Assembly (NCBI GenBank): GCA_030600085.1
Contig: JAUVMT010000004.1
Location: 1-34,124 of the forward strand
DNA from: Gemmatimonadales bacterium
GTDB taxonomy: Bacteria > Gemmatimonadota > Gemmatimonadetes > Palauibacterales > Palauibacteraceae
Length of the DNA: 34,124 bases
Direction: 5' to 3'
The first letter of the stretch is position 1, and every line of letters begins with the position of its first letter. Below, piece after piece: positions 1 to 7,413 of this stretch. The notes under the pieces were generated by a model. It made no database searches. It saw nothing but the letters and a program-made list of their open reading frames with translations, and was not told the origin of the DNA. The position numbers and the translations under genes are program-made.

Positions 1-1
1 T

Positions 2-1168
2 AGATGTAGACGAGACCGTCACTCATGGAGACAAGGAACGGGGGCCGACATCCGACCGCAAGGCGAAGACGGCTATCTTCTTCTCGAGGATGCGAAGGCG
101 TTTTCAGGCCGGCTCCTGAGAGATCCGTCGGAGGGTTTGGGCGAGGTCGTCTTCACGACCAACCACACCGGGTACCAGGAGGTGCTCACCGACCCCTCCT
201 TCGCCGGCCAGATCGTCGTCATGACCGCCCCGATGATCGGGAATTACGGTACACGGCCGGAAGACGCGCAGTCACGTCGCCCATGGGTCGCGGGCTTCGT
301 CGTGAAGCGACTCTCGGACTCCGCGCCTCGAGGCCGCGAGCCGCTGCCGGCGTACCTCGCGCGCCACCAAATCCCGACACTCGTCGGAACCGACACGAGA
401 GCCATCACCCGACACATCCGGGAGGCTGGGGCCATGCGAGCCGGCCTTTTCCCGGCGGCCCTCGATGAAGCCGAGGCCCTCTCTCGCGTGATCGCGCAGC
501 CGCCGATGACCGGAAGGGATCTCGCCACGGCCGTATCCGCACCGGAGCCGCGCCGGCTCGAGCACCCGGATGCACAGGGCTGCGTCATCTGCCTGGATTA
601 CGGGGTAAAGCGGCGGTCGCTGGATCTGATTCGCGAGGCCGGTTACTCCGTTCTCGTGGTCCCGGCCGCCACGTCGACTCATAAGCTGCTCGAGGCTCGT
701 CCGTCCGGAGTCTTCGTTTCCAACGGACCGGGCGACCCCGAGGCGGTCGCGGGTGCCGCGGAGAAGGTCAGGGCCCTCTCCGACGCCGGTCTCCCGATCT
801 TCGGCATCTGCCTCGGGCTCCAGCTGGTGGCCCGCGCGTTCGGTGGCCGAACCTACAAGCTCCCGTACGGACATCGAGGCGGGAACCACCCGGTGAAGAA
901 TCTCGATACCGGAGGGGTCGAGATCACCTCTCAGAACCACGGCTTCGCGGTGCGCGCGACCGGCGAAGTGCTCGACGATGCCCCCGATCTACGCGTTACA
1001 CACCTGAACTTAAACGACGGCACGATCGAAGGAATCGCCCATATCTCCCGGCCCGTTTTCGCGGTCCAGTATCATCCCGAATCGGCACCCGGTCCGCACG
1101 ACAGCCGATATCTGTTCGATCAGTTCATCTCGGCGATGCACACAACTGCAAGCATGGCAACTGGTTGA
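2..1168 (+). CDS. carA: Carbamoyl-phosphate synthase small subunit (5' end not resolved)
   Basis: This is the glutamine amidotransferase subunit of carbamoyl-phosphate synthetase. It hydrolyses glutamine and channels ammonia to CarB for arginine and pyrimidine synthesis. The N-terminal CPSase domain begins around GYLLLEDAKAF and continues through GEVVFTT and GYQEVLTDPSFAGQ. The C-terminal class I GATase domain has the nucleophile motif GICLGLQ and the His/Glu motif VQYHPES. The ORF track begins at a TTG (137), but family similarity clearly extends upstream in the same frame, which is open to base 2. That stretch contains no ATG, GTG or TTG. The gene therefore either starts before the window or has an indel; the ATG at 25 is in another frame. 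carB is not adjacent downstream, where sppA follows. The identity is certain and the start is not. Confidence 0.93.
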   Translation, partial: RCRRDRHSWRQGTGADIRPQGEDGYLLLEDAKAFSGRLLRDPSEGLGEVVFTTNHTGYQEVLTDPSFAGQIVVMTAPMIGNYGTRPEDAQSRRPWVAGFVVKRLSDSAPRGREPLPAYLARHQIPTLVGTDTRAITRHIREAGAMRAGLFPAALDEAEALSRVIAQPPMTGRDLATAVSAPEPRRLEHPDAQGCVICLDYGVKRRSLDLIREAGYSVLVVPAATSTHKLLEARPSGVFVSNGPGDPEAVAGAAEKVRALSDAGLPIFGICLGLQLVARAFGGRTYKLPYGHRGGNHPVKNLDTGGVEITSQNHGFAVRATGEVLDDAPDLRVTHLNLNDGTIEGIAHISRPVFAVQYHPESAPGPHDSRYLFDQFISAMHTTASMATG

Positions 1169-1194
1169 CAGCTTTCCCCCCCAGTGACTAGCTT
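1165..1194 (+). promoter_or_regulatory. Possible promoter before sppA
   Basis: A perfect TTGACA (1165-1170) overlaps the carA stop codon and is followed after 18 bases by TAGCTT, a poor -10 matching three of six positions. It lies in the only gap between carA and sppA and points towards sppA. The -35 is convincing and the -10 is not, so this remains tentative. Confidence 0.25.
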
Positions 1195-1249
1195 TACCCG
1201 GAAGGGCCTTCTCGGGCCACATGGTCCCCCCACACCCGGCGCGTGACGA

Positions 1250-2155
1250 ATGGCCGATCAGACGCGCAGAGCCGCACTACTGAGCATCGGGCTGTTACTC
1301 ATGGTGTTCGCGGGCGGGCTGTACCTTTCGTCCAGGACGCTGCTCGGCAGACCCCCCCTTCCGTTCGGTGGTGGAAGCGTGGCTGTTCTACCGATCGGGG
1401 GCGTGATCTACCCGGATCGCTCCTTCGGCCGGGATCTCGTGGCACTCCGCGATCGGAGTGAAGTCAAGGCGTTCGTTCTCGAGATCCGCTCGCCCGGTGG
1501 GAGCGTCGGTGCCTCGCAGGACCTGTTCGGCCAGGTGAGACGGCTCCGGGAGGAGGACGATCGCCCGGTCATCGCCTGGATCGGCGATGTAGGCGCATCG
1601 GGTGGCTATTACGTGGCGCTGGGCGCCGACAGCATTTTCGCGCTTCCGGGCAGCATGACCGGCTCCATCGGCGTGATCATGCAGCTTCCCCATGCCGAAG
1701 AGCTCATGAAGAAGGTCGGGATCGGGATAGAGGTTGTGAAGAGCGGAGAGTACAAGGACCTGGGCTCCGTGACGCGCAGGTTGTCCCCCGGAGAACGGGA
1801 GATCCTCGAACAGCTCGTGAACGACGTGTACGAGCAGTTCGTCCAGGCCGTCGTGGAGAATCGGGATCTCTCGCGGCAAGAGGTGCTTCGGGTGGCGGAC
1901 GGTCGAGTCCTCTCCGGAAAGCGAGCGGCTGAGGTAGGACTCGTGGACGGGATCGCAACGCTGCAGGAGGCGATCGACCGCGCGGGCCGCATGGCGGGAC
2001 TGGGTGAGAACCCGTCGACCGTGCGGCCTCGCGAACGCAGGGTCGGCCTGTTCGATCTCGTCAACGGGATCGCAGAGAGCAAGCTGCGAGGATTGCTGCC
2101 GTGGCTGGCTCAGCCTACGACCACGGGGCCGCAGCTTCTTTACCTTTGGAGGTAG
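1250..2155 (+). CDS. sppA: Signal peptide peptidase SppA, short single-domain form (S49 family)
   Basis: This is a membrane-anchored serine protease of family S49, which degrades signal peptides left in the membrane after secretion. Residues 8-27 form one N-terminal hydrophobic segment that should anchor the protein with its catalytic domain outside the cytoplasm. The ClpP-like fold shows the conserved RSPGGSV segment, the nucleophile motif GDVGASGGYY (Ser117) and the motif VKSGEYKDLGS, which carries the general-base lysine (probably Lys169). At 301 residues it matches the short Bacillus-type SppA rather than the duplicated Escherichia form of about 618 residues. ATG 1250 is chosen because it precedes the anchor directly; no clear Shine-Dalgarno sequence is visible. 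It lies 81 bases after carA and 56 before the HU gene. Confidence 0.92.
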   Translation: MADQTRRAALLSIGLLLMVFAGGLYLSSRTLLGRPPLPFGGGSVAVLPIGGVIYPDRSFGRDLVALRDRSEVKAFVLEIRSPGGSVGASQDLFGQVRRLREEDDRPVIAWIGDVGASGGYYVALGADSIFALPGSMTGSIGVIMQLPHAEELMKKVGIGIEVVKSGEYKDLGSVTRRLSPGEREILEQLVNDVYEQFVQAVVENRDLSRQEVLRVADGRVLSGKRAAEVGLVDGIATLQEAIDRAGRMAGLGENPSTVRPRERRVGLFDLVNGIAESKLRGLLPWLAQPTTTGPQLLYLWR

Positions 2156-2211
2156 CGGGCAGCTCGGGCAGGACGCGGAGGAAACCAGCCAACTAGGCGG
2201 AGGGAGAACAG

Positions 2212-2586
2212 ATGACGAAGGCGGATCTGGTGGAGCAGGTCTACGAAGCGATCGGACCGGGGGTCACCAAAAAGGATTGCGCCGCCATCATCGACGCTTT
2301 CTTGAACGCGGTGAAGCAGTCCCTGGCCGGCGGCGAACACATCGAGATCCGCGGCTTCGGCACCTTCAAGGTGCGACGCCGGAAGCCGCGATTGGCCCGA
2401 AACCCCCGCACGGGTGACCCGGTCCACGTGCCGTCTCGGGCCGTGCCCGTGTTCAAGCCATCTCGGCTCTTCAAGGAAGAGGTGGCGGAGGCGGCCGATC
2501 GTCCCGCGCCACCTCCACGTGAGGAGCCTCCACCGCAGCAGCCGTGGAGCGGAGGAGCCTGGGGCACGGACGAGTCGAAGTACTAG
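2212..2586 (+). CDS. hup: HU/IHF-family DNA-binding protein with proline-rich tail
   Basis: This is a small nucleoid protein that bends and compacts DNA as a dimer. Residues 1-92 are a complete HU fold: an N-terminal helical pair starting MTKADLVEQ, then the signature region GFGTFKVRRRKPRLARNP, whose beta arm inserts in the minor groove, and the closing VPVFKPS. The length is 124 residues against about 90 for ordinary HU. The extra 30 or so form a disordered tail rich in proline, glutamate and glutamine (APPPREEPPPQQP). ATG 2212 has a good ribosome-binding site (GGAGGGAGAACAG before the start). The stop lies five bases from the end of the convergent aminotransferase gene. HU and IHF cannot be separated by eye; HU is more likely. 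Confidence 0.93.
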   Translation: MTKADLVEQVYEAIGPGVTKKDCAAIIDAFLNAVKQSLAGGEHIEIRGFGTFKVRRRKPRLARNPRTGDPVHVPSRAVPVFKPSRLFKEEVAEAADRPAPPPREEPPPQQPWSGGAWGTDESKY

Positions 2587-2591
2587 CGGGG

Positions 2592-3758
2592 TCAGGTACC
2601 TTCGAAGTACCGAGATACTCGATCCAGGCCTTCCCGCAGCGACTCCTGGTCCACGGCGAAGTTTAGCCGAAGATAGCCGGGCGAGCCGAACGGTTCGCCC
2701 GGCAAGCACGCAACACCTGCCTCCAGGAGCTCGTCGGCGATTCTCGCCGACGTTCTGTCGTCCGACACCTTGGCGAAGAGGTAGATGCCGCCCTCGGGCA
2801 GCCGGACTTCGATCGACGGGATACCGTTGAGCACCTCGTAGCCCAACCGCCGGTTGCGGTCGAGGACCCGAACGAACTCCACGATCGCCGCCTCACGGTC
2901 CTGCGTCCGGGAGAGCGCCGCCGTTGCCGCGTACTGCGAAGGCACCGCGGCTCCGGATGTGGTCTGGCTCTGGAGGTCCGAGGCCTTCTGGATGATCTCC
3001 AGCGGGCCTTCGGCGAACCCGATCCGCCATCCCGTCATGGCAAACGCCTTCGACACTCCGTCCAACAGGATCACGTGCTCGGGCCGATCCTCGACATCGT
3101 AGACGGACGGCGCGGCCGGACCCGTATAGGACAGCCGCCGGTAGATCTCGTCGGAGAGCAGCCAAACCCCGTGTCGGCCGCACCAGCGGACCAGCTCCTC
3201 CACGAGCTCGGCCGGATAGACGGCACCGGTGGGGTTGCTGGGGCTATTGATGACCAGGCCTCGTGTTTGGTCGTTTCTCGCGCTCTCGAGCGCTTCGACG
3301 GAAACCCGGAAGCCATCCTCCCACGACGTAGGAACCAGAACCGGTGTCGCCCCGGTGAGGGCCACGGCGGTCTCGTATGTCGGCCACGCGGGCGTCGGGA
3401 CGAGGATCTCGTCTCCTGGACCGAACAGGCAGTAGAGGCAATTGAACAGCGCCTGCTTCACCCCCGCACTGATCAGGATCCGCGACGGGTCGGCCGGTGC
3501 GTGAGCCGTCGTCTCATCCAGGTAGGCTGCGGCCGCCGACCTCAGCTCCGGAACCCCCGGGGTCGGTGGATACTTGGTCCGGCCTTCTTCGATCGCCCGT
3601 ATCCCGGCTCGAGACGCGAACTCCGGCGTTGGGAAAGCCAGCTCACCGGCGGAAAGATCCACGATGGACTTGCCGGTCGCCTTCAACTCGCGTGCGCGCG
3701 CTGCGAATCCGAGGGTGGCGGACGGCTTCAGGACGTCGACGTTGGGAGACAGTTGCAC
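2592..3758 (-). CDS. Class I PLP-dependent aminotransferase (aspartate aminotransferase-like)
   Basis: This fold-type I aminotransferase probably transfers amino groups between aspartate or a related amino acid and 2-oxoglutarate in the cytoplasm. Visible motifs are NSPSNPTG (PLP-contacting Asn), the SDEIYRRL segment (Asp and Tyr contacting PLP), and DGVSKAFAMTGWRIGF, whose lysine (Lys237 of 388) should form the Schiff base. The C-terminal YLRLNF carries the arginine that binds the substrate carboxylate. The sequence resembles the Ibeta AspAT subgroup, but substrate specificity cannot be read reliably. The ORF track starts at a GTG (3839). I prefer GTG 3758, because family members begin at the equivalent of QLSPNVDVLKPSATL; GTG 3779 is a third option. 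A sigma70-like promoter lies upstream on the same strand. Confidence 0.9.
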   Translation of the reverse strand: MQLSPNVDVLKPSATLGFAARARELKATGKSIVDLSAGELAFPTPEFASRAGIRAIEEGRTKYPPTPGVPELRSAAAAYLDETTAHAPADPSRILISAGVKQALFNCLYCLFGPGDEILVPTPAWPTYETAVALTGATPVLVPTSWEDGFRVSVEALESARNDQTRGLVINSPSNPTGAVYPAELVEELVRWCGRHGVWLLSDEIYRRLSYTGPAAPSVYDVEDRPEHVILLDGVSKAFAMTGWRIGFAEGPLEIIQKASDLQSQTTSGAAVPSQYAATAALSRTQDREAAIVEFVRVLDRNRRLGYEVLNGIPSIEVRLPEGGIYLFAKVSDDRTSARIADELLEAGVACLPGEPFGSPGYLRLNFAVDQESLREGLDRVSRYFEGT

Positions 3759-3900
3759 GGGATCTCGGCTCGCGAGCACCCCTCTGTTAGACCGCTGGGG
3801 TGCGATTAGACTCAAATTGAAGAGGTCTCGACTATGCACTATCTTGAGACCGCGACGAGGCGGCCAGAGGGAACCGTAACACCCGCGCCACCTGTTCGAG

Positions 3901-3930
3901 ATTCTACCGGCCCCGGCGGCGGGGCGTCAA
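3901..3930 (-). promoter_or_regulatory. Sigma70-like promoter for the aminotransferase
   Basis: Read on the minus strand, TTGACG (3930-3925) is followed after 18 bases by TAGAAT (3906-3901). Each hexamer matches the consensus at five of six positions. The spacer contains the inverted repeat CGGGGC/GCCCCG around a 4-base loop (3910-3925). Transcription would start near 3893, about 55 bases before GTG 3839 or 135 before the preferred GTG 3758. Confidence 0.5.
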
Positions 3931-3950
3931 GGAGCTGATACGAGACGCGC

Positions 3951-4265
3951 ATGACAGCTGAAACGACTACGATCTTGCCGCCCGATCAGGTGCTCACGGC
4001 AGCCAGGCGCTTCTTCACGGGCGGAGAGGCGGTACACTCGACCTGGATCGAAACGGAGAGCTCCACGCACGTGAGCTTCGCGACCTTCCGCAGTAACATA
4101 GTGGTGTCCGCCGTGCCCGACTCGCGGGCGGCCGGTGCGACGATGGTGCGTGTCTCATCGCTGCGTGACGCCGGAGCTGTGGGGAGATTCCTCACCTTCC
4201 TCTCGACGGCCGCTGAGGGATCCTCCTCGGACGCACCCACCGACCAGAAGGCGGAAGAATCCTGA
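3951..4265 (+). CDS. Hypothetical protein, 104 residues
   Basis: I do not recognise this protein. It has no signal peptide, no membrane segment and no cysteine motif. The pattern suggests a small alpha/beta fold: helix (DQVLTAARRFF), then alternating strands (THVSFATFRSNIVVSAVP and TMVRVSSLR), then helix (AVGRFLTFLSTAAEG), with a charged disordered tail. Codon use is GC-rich like its neighbours, and the ORF ends seven bases before moaD, so co-transcription with the moa genes is likely. That position does not prove a role in molybdenum cofactor synthesis. ATG 3951 has only a weak ribosome-binding site (GAG six bases upstream). Real gene likely, function unknown. Confidence 0.65.
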   Translation: MTAETTTILPPDQVLTAARRFFTGGEAVHSTWIETESSTHVSFATFRSNIVVSAVPDSRAAGATMVRVSSLRDAGAVGRFLTFLSTAAEGSSSDAPTDQKAEES

Positions 4266-4272
4266 GGGCGTC

Positions 4273-4515
4273 GTGAGGGTCACGATCCTCCTGTTCGCCG
4301 TTTATCGGGAACTGGCCGATGCGTCGTCCTTGGACTTGGAGCTGCCGGCGGACGCGACCGTCCGCGAGGCCGTGGATCGTCTCCGGTCGCTGCCCGGCCT
4401 CGCATGCCTGCCGGCCGAGCCGACCGTGGCGGTCAACCGAGAGTACGCCTCGTTGGAACGAGACTTGAAAGCGGGCGACGAAATCGCCCTCATTCCAGCG
4501 GTGGCAGGCGGATGA
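4273..4515 (+). CDS. moaD: Molybdopterin synthase sulfur-carrier subunit MoaD
   Basis: This is the small ubiquitin-like subunit of molybdopterin synthase. Its C-terminal thiocarboxylate donates sulfur to convert cyclic pyranopterin monophosphate into molybdopterin. The 80-residue product starts VRVTILLFAVYREL and ends IPAVAGG, with the essential terminal Gly-Gly. The ORF track extends upstream to 4135, but GTG 4273 gives the standard family start and has GAGGG a few bases before it. The stop overlaps the moaE start (ATGA), so the two subunits are translationally coupled. That fits their 2:2 heterotetramer. Confidence 0.9.
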   Translation: MRVTILLFAVYRELADASSLDLELPADATVREAVDRLRSLPGLACLPAEPTVAVNREYASLERDLKAGDEIALIPAVAGG

Positions 4516-4964
4516 GGGCTGTCGAGGCCAGCGGAGCTCGGGTGATCGGCCACGTGAGCGACGACCCGATTCGGGTCGAGGAACTGTTGAGAGCCGGGTC
4601 TAGTGCGGACGGCGCCGTCACCGTTTTCGTCGGCCGCGTCCGCGATCACAGCCACGGTCGCCGGGTGATTCGGCTGCACTACGAGGCCTATGGGGAGATG
4701 GCGGAGCGCGAACTCGCGGCAATCCTCGATGAGACGGCCAGCCGCTGGACTTTCAGCCACCTGGAGGCGGTGCACCGGACCGGGACGTTGGAGCTGGGAG
4801 AGCTCAGCGTGGCGATCGTGGTGGCCGCGCCGCACAGGTCGACCGCGTATGAGGCGTCGCGCCACGTCATCGAGGAGATCAAGAGAAGGCTACCGATCTG
4901 GAAGCGGGAGGAATACGCGGACGGCGAGGTGGAGTGGGCAGGTTCCGCTCCTTCGGAGGCATAA
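4512..4964 (+). CDS. moaE: Molybdopterin synthase catalytic subunit MoaE
   Basis: This is the large subunit of molybdopterin synthase. It binds the MoaD tail and inserts two sulfurs into the pterin precursor. Family motifs are FVGRVRDHSHGRRV followed by LHYEAYGEMAE, the HRTGTLELGE strand region, and RRLPIWKREEY with the conserved lysine(s) of the active site. ATG 4512 overlaps the moaD stop and gives 150 residues, normal for the family. The longer ORF-track start (4404) lies inside moaD and is rejected. The stop TAA overlaps the A of the moaA start codon. Confidence 0.93.
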   Translation: MRAVEASGARVIGHVSDDPIRVEELLRAGSSADGAVTVFVGRVRDHSHGRRVIRLHYEAYGEMAERELAAILDETASRWTFSHLEAVHRTGTLELGELSVAIVVAAPHRSTAYEASRHVIEEIKRRLPIWKREEYADGEVEWAGSAPSEA

Positions 4965-5944
4965 TGATCGACCAGTTCGGCCGCCGGATCGACTACCTCC
5001 GGATCTCCGTGACGGATAAGTGCAATCTCCGCTGCACCTACTGCATGCCCGTCGATGGTCTGGAATGGATTCCCAAGCCGGAGCTCCTCACCTACGAGGA
5101 GATCGCCGAGGTCGTGCGCCAGATGGCGTCCGAGGGCCTGAGCCGAGTCAGACTCACCGGCGGCGAACCACTGGTCCGCCGAGACCTTCCGAAGCTGGTG
5201 GAGATGATCGCGGCGGTCCCCCAGATCCGAGATATCGCGCTCTCGACGAACGCTATCCTTCTGCCCGAGAGCGCGGAGGAGCTCAAGTCAGCCGGCGTTC
5301 AGCGGATCAACGTCAGCCTCGACACGCTCAGACCCGATCGGTTCGAGGAGATCGCCCGCCGGCCAACGCGTTTCTTCGATGCCACGCTCGATGGATTGGC
5401 GGCGGCAGAGCAAGCGGGTTTCTCGCCGATCAAGATCAACACGGTGATGCTGCGGGGAATCAACGACGACGAGTTCGCCGATTTCGCGGCTTTGACGCGG
5501 ACGCGGCCATGGCATGTGCGCTTTATCGAGCTGATGCCGGTGGGGGAGAACCTCCACCTCTCGGATCGGTTCATCTCGGCCGATGAGATGCTGGAGCGCT
5601 TGGCCGAGCTCGGCGGCCTGGAGCCCGTGAGCGGGCCGATCGGTAACGGCCCGGCACGCTACTTCCAATACGGAGGTGCACCGGGCACGGTCGGAGTGAT
5701 CACGCCGCTGTCGCATAACTACTGCGACCGCTGCAACCGGGTGAGGCTGACCGCGGATGGGCAGCTTCGCACGTGCCTGTTCGGCTCGCACCAGGTCGAC
5801 CTGAAGACGCCGCTGCGCACGCACGGAAACGTGCTGGATGCCGTGGGAAGGGCGCTACAGGACAAGCAGGAGCGCCACTGGTTGCAGATAGGAACGGACG
5901 CCGGTAGCGGCGGCCTCGCCGCCCTGAGTCAGGTGGGCGGATGA
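4964..5944 (+). CDS. moaA: GTP 3',8-cyclase MoaA (radical SAM)
   Basis: MoaA catalyses the first step of molybdenum cofactor synthesis, the radical-SAM rearrangement of GTP to 3',8-cyclo-7,8-dihydro-GTP. The N-terminal radical-SAM motif CNLRCTYC (Cys20, Cys24, Cys27) binds the SAM cluster, and TGGEPLVR follows. The C-terminal CDRCNRVRLTADGQLRTC provides three cysteines for the second [4Fe-4S] cluster, which binds GTP. The protein ends in Gly-Gly, the tail MoaA needs for activity. ATG 4964 is used rather than 4934: it overlaps the moaE stop, has GGAGGCATA before it, and matches the family start. The product is 326 residues. moaC, the partner enzyme of the next step, is not in this window. Confidence 0.94.
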   Translation: MIDQFGRRIDYLRISVTDKCNLRCTYCMPVDGLEWIPKPELLTYEEIAEVVRQMASEGLSRVRLTGGEPLVRRDLPKLVEMIAAVPQIRDIALSTNAILLPESAEELKSAGVQRINVSLDTLRPDRFEEIARRPTRFFDATLDGLAAAEQAGFSPIKINTVMLRGINDDEFADFAALTRTRPWHVRFIELMPVGENLHLSDRFISADEMLERLAELGGLEPVSGPIGNGPARYFQYGGAPGTVGVITPLSHNYCDRCNRVRLTADGQLRTCLFGSHQVDLKTPLRTHGNVLDAVGRALQDKQERHWLQIGTDAGSGGLAALSQVGG

Positions 5945-5978
5945 GGGCCCGCGAGGGACGGAGACCGAAGGAAACGCG

Positions 5979-6215
5979 ATGACCTACGAAGAGAGACAGC
6001 GCTACCGGGAGCTGCGCGAGGAGCTGGAGGCCCTCAAGCAGAAGCTTGCCGACGACGATCCGGCGGAGCCGCTCACGCGTGCCGAGGCCCGGAGAATCCT
6101 GAAGCTCGTTGAGGTCGCCCTCGAGAGCGTCAGCCCGGAGCGCATCGACCACCTGATGGAGGTCATCGCGGGCGAGGTCATGCGGCGAGTCGGAGGCATG
6201 CCGACACCGCTCTAG
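5979..6215 (+). CDS. Hypothetical small helical protein, 78 residues
   Basis: I do not recognise this protein. It is highly charged and almost entirely helical. The N-terminal half (roughly 4-27, ERQRYRELREELEALKQKL) has a heptad-like pattern that could form a coiled coil, and a second amphipathic helix follows. There is no signal peptide, membrane segment or cysteine. ATG 5979 has a good ribosome-binding site (GAAGGAA). It lies 34 bases after moaA and is followed by an intrinsic terminator, so it is probably the last gene of the moa transcript. Its base composition matches its neighbours. The good translation start and position support a real gene. Confidence 0.6.
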   Translation: MTYEERQRYRELREELEALKQKLADDDPAEPLTRAEARRILKLVEVALESVSPERIDHLMEVIAGEVMRRVGGMPTPL

Positions 6216-6262
6216 GGGCCATTCGGGGACCGCAATCCCGCCCGCTTTGGACATTGCGCGCG

Positions 6263-6286
6263 TCGCCGCGCCGGCGATAGTTTTTT
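6263..6286 (+). terminator. Rho-independent terminator after the moa block
   Basis: A perfect 6-bp GC-rich stem (TCGCCG / CGGCGA, loop CGC, 6263-6277) is followed after three bases by six T residues (6281-6286). It lies between the 78-residue ORF and mdh and reads out on the + strand, closing the moa transcription unit. Confidence 0.6.
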
Positions 6287-6365
6287 GCTGCCAACGGTCC
6301 ACACCTCACGACCCTCCAGGACTCACCTAAGCCCCTCGAAGGCCGCAAGCAAAAGAGAGGCACGC

Positions 6366-7292
6366 GTGGACAAGATAACGGTAGTCGGCGCCGGACATGT
6401 CGGCGCCTCGGCAGCTCAGCGGATCGCGGAACGCGAGCTCGCCCGCGAAGTTCTCCTGGTCGACATCATCGATGGGCTCCCTCAGGGGAAGGGCCTGGAC
6501 CAGTGGGAGTCGGCTCCGGTCGAGGGGTTCGACACCCGCGTCCGTGGCCTGGCGTCCTACGAGGGGACGGCCGGATCGGGTGCCTACATCGTCACGGCCG
6601 GCCTGGCGCGGACGCCGGGCATGAGCCGCTCCGACCTCGTGACGAAGAACGCCGTGATCATCGCGGGGATCGCGAGAGAGATCGCGACCTACAGCCCCGA
6701 CGCGATCATCCTCATGGTGACGAACCCTCTCGACGTCATGTCCTTCGTGGCCATGCAAACCACCGGCTTCCCTCGCGAGCGTGTGATCGGGATGGCCGGG
6801 GTGCTGGACACGGCCCGCTTCCGGAGCTTCATCGCTCTCGAGCTGGACGTGAGCGTCGAGGACGTTCAGGCGCTCGTTCTGGGAGGTCACGGCGACAGCA
6901 TGGTGCCGCTAGTGAGCTCGGTGTCGGTCGGCGGGATTCCGCTCGACCAACTCATGGAGCCGGATCGTATCGAAGCGCTGGTGGACCGAACCCGAAAGGG
7001 CGGCGGCGAGATCGTCGCGCTGCTGAAGACCGGAAGTGCCTACTACGCTCCCTCTTCGGCGGTCACCCAGATGTGCGAGGCGATCGTGCGCGACAAGAAG
7101 CGTGTCCTGCCTTGCTCCGTTTGGCTCGAGGGAGAGTACGGCCTCGACGGCATCTTCATGGGCGTGCCCTGCAAGCTGGGACGAGCGGGCCTGGAGAAGA
7201 TCTACGAAGTCGAGCTGGACGACGATGAGCGGGCGGCGCTGGCCAAGTCAGCGGCCGAGGTCAAGGAGACGATGGAAGCTCTGAGGGCGTAG
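6366..7292 (+). CDS. mdh: Malate dehydrogenase (NAD-dependent, LDH-like type)
   Basis: This enzyme oxidises malate to oxaloacetate with NAD+ in the TCA cycle, in the cytoplasm. The Rossmann motif VVGAGHVGA starts at residue 6 and the NAD-selective aspartate is in LLVDIIDG (Asp33). The flexible loop ARTPGMSR carries the malate-specific arginines (Arg82, Arg88), where lactate dehydrogenases have glutamine. Asp148 in GVLDTAR and His175 in GGHGDSMVPL form the catalytic pair. The ORF track starts at 6285, but GTG 6366 gives the family start (MDKITVVGAG), a ribosome-binding site (AGAGAGG) and 308 residues, the usual length. It lies between the terminator of the moa block and a convergent HD-GYP gene. 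No clear promoter is visible. Confidence 0.94.
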   Translation: MDKITVVGAGHVGASAAQRIAERELAREVLLVDIIDGLPQGKGLDQWESAPVEGFDTRVRGLASYEGTAGSGAYIVTAGLARTPGMSRSDLVTKNAVIIAGIAREIATYSPDAIILMVTNPLDVMSFVAMQTTGFPRERVIGMAGVLDTARFRSFIALELDVSVEDVQALVLGGHGDSMVPLVSSVSVGGIPLDQLMEPDRIEALVDRTRKGGGEIVALLKTGSAYYAPSSAVTQMCEAIVRDKKRVLPCSVWLEGEYGLDGIFMGVPCKLGRAGLEKIYEVELDDDERAALAKSAAEVKETMEALRA

Positions 7293-7413
7293 CCTCGTCG
7301 TGACCCCCTGCGCGGCCTGCACGACATCCTGTCCCCCCGGCCCGGTCGAATCCAGAGTTCCTCGGTCCCGCGGCGATCGGGGAGGTCACCAAGGCGATCG
7401 TAGCCGACCGCTC

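Noticed and set aside
25-468. 147-residue ORF from the ATG at 25
   Set aside because: Arg-rich shadow frame over carA; the overlapping frame has clear CarA similarity.
2596-2612. GGTAC-N7-GTACC inverted repeat at the HU/aminotransferase convergent junction
   Set aside because: Short stem inside the aminotransferase 3' coding end with no T-run; probably chance.
7293-7413. Search for a bidirectional terminator between mdh and the HD-GYP gene
   Set aside because: No stable stem followed by a T-run was found in this 121-base convergent gap.
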